NCBI GenBank assembly: GCA_022770425.1
Contig: JALEHY010000020.1
Coordinates: forward strand, 1-64,000
DNA length: 64,000 bases
Direction of reading: 5' to 3'
Source of the DNA: Parvimonas sp.
GTDB lineage: Bacteria; Bacillota; Clostridia; Tissierellales; Peptoniphilaceae
The position numbers and the translations under genes are program-made. How positions within the stretch are numbered: the first letter of the stretch is position 1; each line of letters opens with the position of its first letter. A model generated the notes under the pieces. That model worked only from the letters and a program-made list of their open reading frames with translations, made no database searches and had not been told where the DNA came from. Positions 56,752-64,000 of the stretch are shown here, one piece after another.

Positions 56752-58179
56752 TTATACTAACCTTTCTAAAATCAATTCATTAAATTTTTGAGGATTTCCT
56801 TTGCCTTTTGATGCTTTCATACATTGTCCCATTAAAAATCCTAAAGCTCTGTCTTTACCGTTTTTATAATCTTCTATTGATTGGGGGTTGTTCTTTAGAA
56901 TTTCTTCAACTATTTCAATCAACGCACTGTCATCTGAAATTTGAACAAGACCTCTTTCTTCTACAACTTTTATCGGGTCAAAATCGCCCTCTTCAAACAA
57001 TTCTCTTAAAAGTTTTTTACCTACATTTGCATTTATCTTTTTATCTTTAACCAGTTTTAAAAGACTTGCAAAAGAATTTACATTCAAAGGAATTTGCTCA
57101 ATTTCTATTTCTAAGTCTTTAATTCTTCTTAAAACATCAGACAATAACCAACTCGAAACTAAAGATGCGTCATCAACTTCTAAAACTACTTTTTCAAAAT
57201 ATTCGGATAAAAATTTATTTTGAGTAAGTACATTTGCATCATATTCTGAAAGTTTATATTCTTCCAAAAATCTCTTTTTCTTTTCATGAGGAAGCTCAGG
57301 CATTCTTGATTTTACATTTTCAATAAAAGTTTCCTGAAGTTTTATATAAGGAATATCCGCCTCAACGCTAAATCTGTAATCATTACCCTCTTCCTTGTGT
57401 CGCATAATTATAGTTTGCGATTTTTCTTCGTCCCAACGTCGTGTTTCCTTTTCACCTTCAATTTTATTTTTTATATTTTCAAAATGTCTATTTTGTTCAT
57501 ATTCCATTGCACGACTTGCAGATTTAAAAGAGTTTAGATTTTTTATTTCTGTTATTTTTGTTTTAAAACCTGTTTGTTCATCAACAACATTTAAATTTAC
57601 ATCACAGCGAAGAGAACCCTCTTCCATTTTAACATCGGAAATTCCCAAATATTTTATTGTTTCTTTTAAGTTGTTTAAAAAACTTATTGCTTCTTTAGGA
57701 CTGTTCATATCAGGTTCAGATACTATTTCAATAAGAGGCACTCCGGCTCTGTTGTAGTCCATAAGTGTATGTCCGCTTTCGTTGTGAATGGATTTTCCTG
57801 TATCTTCTTCAATGTGTATTCTTTGTATTCTTAATTTTTTGATTCCTTGTTCCGTTTCAATTTCTATAAAACCATTTTTACAAATAGGAGTTCTCTCTTG
57901 TGTAATTTGATAACCCTTTACTAAATCCGGATAAAAATATTTTTTTCTATCCATCTTCATATCCGTTGAAATCTCACAACCAAACGCCATTCCCGCCATA
58001 ATTGCATATTCAATGGCTTTTTTATTTATTCTTGGTAAAGTTCCGGGATGTCCCAAACATACAGGGCATACATTTGTATTTGGAGGACAGCCATATTCAT
58101 TCTTGCAAGAGCAAAACATCTTTGTAGCAGTTTGTAATTCGACATGTATTTCAAGTCCTATTACAGTTTTTAAACTCAT
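56752..58179 (-). CDS. gatB: Asp/Glu-tRNA amidotransferase subunit B
   Basis: GatB binds the misacylated tRNA in GatCAB and catalyses its activation. This 475-aa protein has GLEIHVELQTATKMFCSC and CPVCLGHPGTLP with zinc ligands near the N-terminus, DYNRAGVPLIEIVSEPDM near 145 and a YqeY-like tail domain. I chose the ATG at 58179, preceded by AAAGGGGGCTTTAAT. It starts one base after the gatA stop. Confidence 0.97.
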   Translation of the reverse strand: MSLKTVIGLEIHVELQTATKMFCSCKNEYGCPPNTNVCPVCLGHPGTLPRINKKAIEYAIMAGMAFGCEISTDMKMDRKKYFYPDLVKGYQITQERTPICKNGFIEIETEQGIKKLRIQRIHIEEDTGKSIHNESGHTLMDYNRAGVPLIEIVSEPDMNSPKEAISFLNNLKETIKYLGISDVKMEEGSLRCDVNLNVVDEQTGFKTKITEIKNLNSFKSASRAMEYEQNRHFENIKNKIEGEKETRRWDEEKSQTIIMRHKEEGNDYRFSVEADIPYIKLQETFIENVKSRMPELPHEKKKRFLEEYKLSEYDANVLTQNKFLSEYFEKVVLEVDDASLVSSWLLSDVLRRIKDLEIEIEQIPLNVNSFASLLKLVKDKKINANVGKKLLRELFEEGDFDPIKVVEERGLVQISDDSALIEIVEEILKNNPQSIEDYKNGKDRALGFLMGQCMKASKGKGNPQKFNELILERLV

Positions 58180-58180
58180 A

Positions 58181-59587
58181 TTAAAGCCCCCTTTCAAAAG
58201 TAGATGCAAGATTTAAAAGTCTTTCATCATCAAATCTTTTTCCGATAAATTGAACACTTCCTGCGATTTTACCTGAATTTACAGGAACGGAAATAGCACA
58301 AAGTCCTGCAAAATTCACAGGTACATTAAATGTATCTCCTGCGTAGGCACTTAAAGCGTCATCCTTTCCTGCACCTATTTTAGGAGGTAAGCATGTTGAT
58401 GTAGGAGTTAAAATAAAGTCATATTTTGAAAGAACTTCATTTACTTCCTTTGATATTAAATCTCTTACCTTTAAGCCTTTTTTGTAAAGTTCTTGATTGT
58501 TTGAACTTGCAAGATAAAAAGTTCCCATAGCTATTCTTCTTTGCACTTCTTCTCCAAAGCCCTCACTTCTTGTATTTGTAAAAAGTTCCTTTGTTGAATC
58601 GTAACTGTCAGTTCTGTAGCCATATCTTATACCGTCAAAACGTGACATATTACTTGATACTTCACAACTCATAATAACATTATAAACATTTGTTGAGTAT
58701 TTAATATATTCAAAATCTACCACTTCTGTCTTGGCACCTAAACTTTTTAAAGTTTCAATAGCTTTATAATAGTCATTTAAAATTATTTCATTTGTATTAT
58801 ATTTTTCTAAATTTGAAACAATCGCTATTTTCATTCCGTTTAATGAAAAATCAGGATTTTTATTCAATAAAATCTTTTCTCTCATACTTGTCGGATCCAT
58901 CTCATCAAGTCCTGAAATTGCATTCATAACCGGAAAAATAGACTCAACATCAGACGATAAAACCCCTACCTGATCCAAACTATTCGACATAGAAACAACC
59001 CCATATCTGGAAATCATTCCATAAGTAGGTTTATAACCGACACATGAACAATAAGCAGCAGGATTTCTAACAGAGCCTCCTGTATCAGAACCCAAACTTA
59101 TCATAGCAATATCACTGCTTACACTTGCAGCCGAACCTGAAGATGATCCTCCCGGAATCAGAGTATTATCAAGAGGATTTTTTGTAACTCCAAAATATGA
59201 AGTTTCAGAAGATGACCCCATAGCAAATTCATCCATATTTACCTTTCCTAATATAACAGCATCTTCTTCTAAAAGTCTGTCAATTATTGTCGCATTATAT
59301 ATAGGCATAAAATTTTCCAAACTTTTTGAGCCACAAGTATTTCTGAGTCCTTTAACTAAAATATTATCTTTAACTGACACAGATATTCCAAAAAGCGAAC
59401 CCAATTTTTCTCCCCTTTCAAGTTTATCATTCAAAAATTTAACTCTTTCTCTAATTTTATCACTTGAAAAATCAATAAAAATATTCAAATCTTTTTTTTC
59501 TTCTATCTTTTTTATAACATTTTCATAAAAAGAAACTAAATTTTCTTTTTTATTTACAAATCCATCCCTTATCTTTAAAATCTCCAT
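58181..59587 (-). CDS. gatA: Asp/Glu-tRNA amidotransferase subunit A
   Basis: GatA is the amidase that makes ammonia from glutamine. This 468-aa amidase-signature protein has the catalytic lysine in VSVKDNILVKG near 73, GGSSSGSAASVSSD near 147 and the Ser-cisSer in SLGSDTGGSVRNPA near 167. Its ATG overlaps the gatC stop. Confidence 0.97.
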   Translation of the reverse strand: MEILKIRDGFVNKKENLVSFYENVIKKIEEKKDLNIFIDFSSDKIRERVKFLNDKLERGEKLGSLFGISVSVKDNILVKGLRNTCGSKSLENFMPIYNATIIDRLLEEDAVILGKVNMDEFAMGSSSETSYFGVTKNPLDNTLIPGGSSSGSAASVSSDIAMISLGSDTGGSVRNPAAYCSCVGYKPTYGMISRYGVVSMSNSLDQVGVLSSDVESIFPVMNAISGLDEMDPTSMREKILLNKNPDFSLNGMKIAIVSNLEKYNTNEIILNDYYKAIETLKSLGAKTEVVDFEYIKYSTNVYNVIMSCEVSSNMSRFDGIRYGYRTDSYDSTKELFTNTRSEGFGEEVQRRIAMGTFYLASSNNQELYKKGLKVRDLISKEVNEVLSKYDFILTPTSTCLPPKIGAGKDDALSAYAGDTFNVPVNFAGLCAISVPVNSGKIAGSVQFIGKRFDDERLLNLASTFERGL

Positions 59588-59871
59588 TATTTCACAACCC
59601 TTTGCAATCTAAAATATCCGTATTCTTTGTCGTATGCATTTAAAAGTGCCTCTTCTCTTGATATTGAGTCAAAAACAACATCTTCTCTTAGAGGGCTATT
59701 GTGTTCAACAACAATCTCAAGTTCTTCACAACTGTCTGTATCCAACTTCATAATTTCATTCGCAAAGTTAAATACATCGTCAAATTTTTTAGCAATACTC
59801 TCAAGTTCTTCATCTTTAACTTTTAAGTTTGCAAGATTATAAATCTTTCTTACTTCTTCTTTATCAACCAT
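59587..59871 (-). CDS. gatC: Asp/Glu-tRNA amidotransferase subunit C
   Basis: This 94-aa GatC stabilises GatA-GatB. It shows VRKIYNLANLKVKDEELE at the N-terminus and the family tail with LREDVV. It leads the operon gatC-gatA-gatB-rdgB-phosphodiesterase. A TATAAT -10 is near 59910. Presence of GatCAB implies that Gln- or Asn-tRNA is made by transamidation. Confidence 0.94.
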   Translation of the reverse strand: MVDKEEVRKIYNLANLKVKDEELESIAKKFDDVFNFANEIMKLDTDSCEELEIVVEHNSPLREDVVFDSISREEALLNAYDKEYGYFRLQRVVK

Positions 59872-59952
59872 AATTTTCTCCTATTAAAATTTAATCATTA
59901 CTAATCATTATAACATTTTTTTTTGATTTTTTGTAGATTTTAAGCAAAAAAA

Positions 59953-59972
59953 TAGAGCGTTTATACGCTCTA
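59953..59972 (-). terminator. Terminator after adh gene
   Basis: TAGAGCGT-TTAT-ACGCTCTA is an 8-bp stem followed leftward by TTTTTTTGC. Confidence 0.88.
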
Positions 59973-59985
59973 CATTAAATTAATT

Positions 59986-60999
59986 TTACATTTTCATATC
60001 TATAACCATACGGCCTTGAATTGTTCCGTCTATCATTTCTTGGAAAATCTTTGGTGCATCTTCAATCGGTCTTTTGGTTACTACAGGTACAACAAATCCT
60101 TCTGCTCCGAATTGGAACGCTTCTTCTAAATCTTTTCTTGTTCCTACAAGAGAACCTATTATTTCAATACCATCCAATACAGTTTTAACAATTGATACGT
60201 CCATAGTTTCTGAAGGCAATCCAACAGCTACAACTTTACCTGCTGCTCTTACTGAATCAATAGCTTGATTAAATGCAATTTTTGAAACAGCTGTAACTAC
60301 GGCGCAGTGACAGCCTCCTGATTTTTCTTGAATTATTTTAACAGGATCTTCTTTTATTCCGTTAATAACAATATCCGCTCCGCATTCCTTAGCAAGAGCT
60401 AATTTATCATCGTTAATATCAACAGCTATAACATGATTATTAAAAACTTTTTTTGCATATTGTACTGCTAAGTTTCCAAGACCGCCTGCTCCATATACAA
60501 CAGTCCATTGTCCCGGTTTAACTCCTCCGGCTTTAATAGCAGAGTAACAAGTAACTCCTGCACATGTTATACTGCTTGCTTGAGCAGGATCTAAACCTTC
60601 AGGAACTTTAACAGCATAATCAGCAGTAACTATACATTCTGTAGCCATAGCTCCGTCTACACTATATCCTGCATTTTTAACATTTCTACAAAGAGTTTCT
60701 CTTCCTGTATTACAATATTCACATGCTCCGCATCCTTCAAAGAACCAAGCAACACTTACTCTGTCCCCGATTTTTAAAGATTTAACACCTTCTCCGAGTT
60801 CTTTAACAACTCCTATACCTTCATGTCCTAAAACTCTGCCCGGTACTTTACCAAAGTCGCCGTTTGCAACGTGTAAGTCTGTATGACAAACTCCACAGTA
60901 TTCAACATCAATTAAAGCTTCTCCGTATCCGGGTTTTCTTATTTCTCTTTCAACAACTTCAACTCCACAACCTTCTTTGTTTACAACAACCGCTTTCAT
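59986..60999 (-). CDS. adhP: Zinc-dependent alcohol dehydrogenase (AdhP type)
   Basis: This 337-aa medium-chain dehydrogenase interconverts alcohols and aldehydes with NAD(H). Catalytic zinc ligands are in [10 protein letters not shown] near residue 37 and GHEGIG near 59; the structural zinc cysteines are in [15 protein letters not shown] near 90-104; and the cofactor loop is [14 protein letters not shown] near 165. I chose the ATG at 60999, preceded by AAGGAGGAAAAAT. It is monocistronic with a strong promoter and an inverted repeat over the -35. Confidence 0.94.
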   Translation of the reverse strand: MKAVVVNKEGCGVEVVEREIRKPGYGEALIDVEYCGVCHTDLHVANGDFGKVPGRVLGHEGIGVVKELGEGVKSLKIGDRVSVAWFFEGCGACEYCNTGRETLCRNVKNAGYSVDGAMATECIVTADYAVKVPEGLDPAQASSITCAGVTCYSAIKAGGVKPGQWTVVYGAGGLGNLAVQYAKKVFNNHVIAVDINDDKLALAKECGADIVINGIKEDPVKIIQEKSGGCHCAVVTAVSKIAFNQAIDSVRAAGKVVAVGLPSETMDVSIVKTVLDGIEIIGSLVGTRKDLEEAFQFGAEGFVVPVVTKRPIEDAPKIFQEMIDGTIQGRMVIDMKM

Positions 61000-61036
61000 A
61001 TTTTTCCTCCTTAAAATAAAAATATATTGTAGATAG

Positions 61037-61078
61037 ATTATATTACTACAAAATCGAATTGTCAAGTATTTTTGACAA
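61037..61078 (-). promoter_or_regulatory. Promoter and inverted repeat of adh gene
   Basis: TTGACA (61060-61065) and TATAAT (61037-61042) are 17 bp apart. TTGTCAA-N6-TTGACAA (61059-61078) is a perfect inverted repeat covering the -35. It is not a standard Rex box, which has a 4-bp centre. Confidence 0.75.
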
Positions 61079-61236
61079 ATTGTTTTAATTTTGTTTCGGT
61101 TTAAATAGTTATAGCGTTTTTTATCAAAGAAATCGTTTTTAATAAATTATTTTAAACAATTTTGTTTTATTTTTATTTTCAATATAGCGAGGAAAAGTGA
61201 AAAATAGCATCCACATTACATAAATTTAAATATATA

Positions 61237-62106
61237 CTATACATTTGTTTTTTTATCATACGCAAGTCTTTTAAGTGTTCCACTCAAATATACCACTCCA
61301 CAATGATTATATCCGCACGATAAAATAAATCTTTTCATTTTCTCGTTATTCTCATGTGTATCGATCCTTAAATCTGCTTTTTTTCTCCTTGCTGCTATTT
61401 CAATAAAACTCATCATTTTTCTTGCAAAATTTTGCCTTTTATAGTTTAAAGAAGTCGCAACCTTATGAATACTTATATAAGGAATACTCGTATTCCACTT
61501 ACCGTCAATTTTTTCATAAAACTCATCAATTCCCTCTACTAAACAAGCAGTACAAACAATATTTTTACAATACTCCAAAACATACAAATCTACTCCGATA
61601 TGTTCATCAATATCCTTATTACTTGGAGTATAAACACCTTGCCATTGATCAACGCCGTCTTTCTTTAACGATTTTGCTGCAGAAACGTAAATTTCCAAAA
61701 TTTTATCCCTATCATACTCTTTAGCAAGTCTAAAAACAAGTATCTCACTTTTCATATATGAAACGGAACGAACTGAAAATAAAATTACGGCAAAAACTAC
61801 ACAAAAAAATAAAATTAGAGAAATATAACTTTCAAAAAGTCCTAAAAAATTACTAATGTACATCCACAAAAATAAAGTATTAAAGTTAATATTGATAATC
61901 TTAAATCCTGACTTTAAAAATTTAAAAAACTTATCGGAAACAGAATAACTTATACTTTCAACATATCTTATTATATACAAAAAAACTAAATCTAATAAAA
62001 AAGATGCAAATAAAAAAACATAACTGCTTTTATGAGTTTTAAAGAAAATGCCCAATACAAAATACAATAAAATTCGTACATAAAAAATTCCCGACCAAAA
62101 TTTCAA
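61237..62106 (-). CDS. Membrane-anchored GNAT acetyltransferase
   Basis: This 289-aa fusion has about four membrane segments in residues 1-118 and a C-terminal GNAT domain from about residue 124. The GNAT part shows KSLKKDGVDQWQ, then IHKVATSLNYKRQNFARKMM (acetyl-CoA loop, with the usual glycines replaced) and LRIDTHENNEKMKRFILSCGY. The start is TTG with GGAGGTGATTTT before it. The substrate is unknown. Its position at the membrane suggests a lipid or envelope substrate, by inference only. Confidence 0.8.
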   Translation of the reverse strand: MKFWSGIFYVRILLYFVLGIFFKTHKSSYVFLFASFLLDLVFLYIIRYVESISYSVSDKFFKFLKSGFKIININFNTLFLWMYISNFLGLFESYISLILFFCVVFAVILFSVRSVSYMKSEILVFRLAKEYDRDKILEIYVSAAKSLKKDGVDQWQGVYTPSNKDIDEHIGVDLYVLEYCKNIVCTACLVEGIDEFYEKIDGKWNTSIPYISIHKVATSLNYKRQNFARKMMSFIEIAARRKKADLRIDTHENNEKMKRFILSCGYNHCGVVYLSGTLKRLAYDKKTNV

Positions 62107-62304
62107 AAAATCACCTCCATATATTTATTATACCATATCTTAAGACTTGCGTAGCAAAGCTTAAAGCGATTTGTTAAAATCTCTGATAGCTAAAATTCAC
62201 AACTATTTACCATATGGAAAATCAAATTTAAAAATAAAGTAATTTTTATTATAAATTTAATTACACTATGGTATAATTAAATTAATCAAATTTAGGAGGT
62301 TATT

Positions 62305-62847
62305 ATGAACAAAAAAGCAATTAATGTTTTTGATTATGCGGAAAAAATAATGAAAGAAGTTGAAAACGGAGTATTACTTACAGGAAAATTTAACGATAAA
62401 GTAAATACAATGTCTATTTCTTGGGGAAGTATAGGCATTGAATGGAACAAAAAAATATTTACCGCCTACGTTAGGGAAGGTAGATACACAAGGGAATTTC
62501 TCGATAACAATCCACAATTTACAGTAAATATTCCTATGGAAAAGATTGATAAAAAAATAATAAGTTATTGCGGGTTAAACTCCGGAAGAACTACAGATAA
62601 AATCAAAGATTTAGGATTGACTTTAATTGAAGGCGAAAAAGTTGATGTCCCTGCAATAAAAGAATTACCGCTTACACTTGAATGTAAAATAGTATATAAA
62701 CAATTACAAGATAAAAATGCAATTCCCGATGAGATAAAAAAGACAACCTACCCTGATGATGTAGAAAGTGACAACCCTCTGTCAAATAAAGACTACCACA
62801 TCGCTTACTATGGAGAAATTGTAAATGCTTACATAATAGAAAAATAG
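62305..62847 (+). CDS. Flavin reductase-like protein
   Basis: This 180-aa protein has the FMN-binding split-barrel fold of the flavin reductase family. It shows GVLLTGKFNDKVNTMSISWG near residue 22, FTAYVREGRYTREFLDNNPQFTVNIP near 52 and a C-terminal YHIAYYGEIVNAYI. It probably binds FMN and reduces a small substrate or flavin. AGGAGGTTATT precedes the ATG and TATAAT lies near 62271. It is monocistronic. Confidence 0.88.
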   Translation: MNKKAINVFDYAEKIMKEVENGVLLTGKFNDKVNTMSISWGSIGIEWNKKIFTAYVREGRYTREFLDNNPQFTVNIPMEKIDKKIISYCGLNSGRTTDKIKDLGLTLIEGEKVDVPAIKELPLTLECKIVYKQLQDKNAIPDEIKKTTYPDDVESDNPLSNKDYHIAYYGEIVNAYIIEK

Positions 62848-62866
62848 TTTGTAAAAATAAAAAATT

Positions 62867-62944
62867 AAAAGAGGTTCATTAATCGTATTTCATAAAAATT
62901 TTGCATTCAAAATTTAATGTTCAATACAATCAAAGAGCCTCTTT
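62867..62944. terminator. Possible convergent hairpin
   Basis: AAAGAGG and CCTCTTT pair across a long loop between convergent genes. No other terminator is visible here. Confidence 0.35.
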
Positions 62945-64000
62945 AAAATTTAGATTTAAGTTCTGTAAGTTTAAGAAAAATACTATTTAAAATATTACTT
63001 TTACTTTCAACCGGTATAAATTTTTTTACCTTATTTTTATAAAAAACTCGTTTTACGACAGAATCGGTTTTTTTAAAAATTTTCCTGAATCTAATTTCAT
63101 AATCAATATTTTTAACCTCGCTATCATTTGACTTTAGTTTCTCTATAAACGAAACTTTCTCTTTTCTGTCTCCATAAATCACAGTAGTTATACTATACTT
63201 TGATTTATACGTTTTAATGATAATTTCCGAATGTATTTCATCGAATATCGGCCTTAACAAATTTACAATCTCTACAAAACTCAAACTTTTATCAAGTTTT
63301 TCAAAATTCTTAATAAGATCAAAAAATCTTTTATAAAATCCTCTGGGAGTTTTTGAAAAATCATTACCAAAAAATTTTAAATTATCTTTTGCCATATAAG
63401 AAGCTAATGTATAGTACATAAAGCAATTGTCTTCCTTAGACATATTCTTAGCCAAATAATTTAAAAAATACTTTAAATTTCGCATCAAATCACTTTGCTC
63501 AACTATATCATTTAGTAAAATCTTACCATTTTCAACCTTAAACATTGAATACGGAGAGTGCCAACCACCATATCTATGCATTATTTGAGAGCTTATTGAT
63601 TTATCGTTTCCAAATGATGTATTAGACTTTATAAAAATTTCATTTTTCGCAACAGAAAATAATATAACATTTACAAAATCATATTCATTTGAAATGCTAT
63701 AAATTTTATGTTTATTACATAAAATTTTATCCTTGTATTTTTCCAAAAAAGAAAGATTAAATCCTTGACCGTCAAAAGAATATACGGCACAAAAATTTTT
63801 ATATTCTCCACGCATTACGCCCACATATTTTGCCTTATTTCCTCCCTTTGAATGACCTGTTACAAACACCTTACTACTCTTTTTACAATATTTTTTAAAA
63901 ATAAAATCAAAATAATTTAAAGCACTTATCTGTTGAGAAGTATCCGTTACATCAAAGTACGTTCCGTTGGCATTATCAAACCATTCCAAACTACCGGAAG
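62943..64000 (-). CDS. Mbeg1-like alpha/beta hydrolase (partial)
   Basis: The gene continues past the window end, so the N-terminus is missing; the frame is open to position 64000. The visible 350 residues carry the lipase-type nucleophile elbow VFVTGHSKGGNKAKYVGV and YSFDGQGFN, matching the DUF2974/Mbeg1-like family. The C-terminal half is lysine-rich with no recognised domain. The substrate is unknown. Confidence 0.85.
   Translation of the reverse strand, partial: SGSLEWFDNANGTYFDVTDTSQQISALNYFDFIFKKYCKKSSKVFVTGHSKGGNKAKYVGVMRGEYKNFCAVYSFDGQGFNLSFLEKYKDKILCNKHKIYSISNEYDFVNVILFSVAKNEIFIKSNTSFGNDKSISSQIMHRYGGWHSPYSMFKVENGKILLNDIVEQSDLMRNLKYFLNYLAKNMSKEDNCFMYYTLASYMAKDNLKFFGNDFSKTPRGFYKRFFDLIKNFEKLDKSLSFVEIVNLLRPIFDEIHSEIIIKTYKSKYSITTVIYGDRKEKVSFIEKLKSNDSEVKNIDYEIRFRKIFKKTDSVVKRVFYKNKVKKFIPVESKSNILNSIFLKLTELKSKF

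Noticed and set aside
61059..61078. Rex binding site at the adh promoter
   Set aside because: The inverted repeat has a 6-bp centre and TTGTCAA arms, while Rex sites have a 4-bp centre and TTGTGA/TTGTTA-type arms.

Overview
The window is very AT-rich, densely packed DNA with short intergenic gaps, strong AGGAGG ribosome binding sites and TTGACA/TATAAT promoters. The gene set is a V-type ATPase with a Na+-type rotor, a FabK-based fatty-acid operon with a FabT-like regulator, GatCAB, a glycyl radical enzyme and HemW. It points to an anaerobic low-GC Firmicute, probably a Gram-positive anaerobic coccus of the Parvimonas/Peptoniphilus type (inference from gene content only). No rRNA, tRNA, CRISPR array or complete transposon was seen.

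Layout. 1-1.2 kb: an ABC exporter gene broken just after the Walker A start, preceded by a perfect 25-bp inverted repeat. 1.7-4.9 kb: glmM-degV-mnmA operon. 5.1-7.2 kb: an ArsM-type methyltransferase whose frame is interrupted by UGA at the place of a family cysteine and continues to 6431, so it is most likely a selenoprotein; an MFS permease follows one base later. 7.3-15.2 kb: MFS efflux, the orphan glycyl radical pair yjjI/yjjW, a divergent Crp/Fnr regulator with a CPBP protease-like protein, LicD and a UMF1-type permease. 15.3-20.4 kb: a cell-wall-binding plus 3D-domain secreted protein, an EamA permease, a lone gcvH and a conserved membrane protein of unknown function. 20.7-24.2 kb: a heterodimeric ABC exporter with a candidate attenuator in its leader. 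24.5-26.1 kb: small secreted or membrane proteins of unknown function, flanked by a 350-bp direct duplication carrying a dead copy of a HAD gene end. 26.5-30.7 kb: lepB-lepA-hemW-HAD operon. 31.0-33.7 kb: ABC ATPase with two FtsX-like permeases.

34-46.3 kb is a lipid block. birA (ligase only) and a MarR/FabT-like regulator are divergent. The operon acpP-accBCDA-fabH-fabK-(second FMN oxidoreductase)-fabD-fabG-fabF-fabZ runs leftward from a promoter whose start region is covered by the palindrome GTTTGATATTCAAAC, a FabT-type operator. bioY supplies biotin for AccB, which BirA attaches. 46.4-55.0 kb is the V-ATPase operon (H/G, I, K, E, C, F, A, B, D). 55.7-59.9 kb is gatC-gatA-gatB-rdgB-phosphodiesterase. 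60-64 kb holds a zinc alcohol dehydrogenase, a membrane-anchored GNAT protein, a flavin reductase-like protein and a partial Mbeg1-like hydrolase running off the window end.

The strongest unusual signals are the recoded (Sec) ArsM with a hairpin at the right distance after the UGA, the FabT operator/regulator circuit, the orphan YjjI radical enzyme, the duplicated promoter block around unknown small proteins, and several perfect inverted repeats overlapping promoters.
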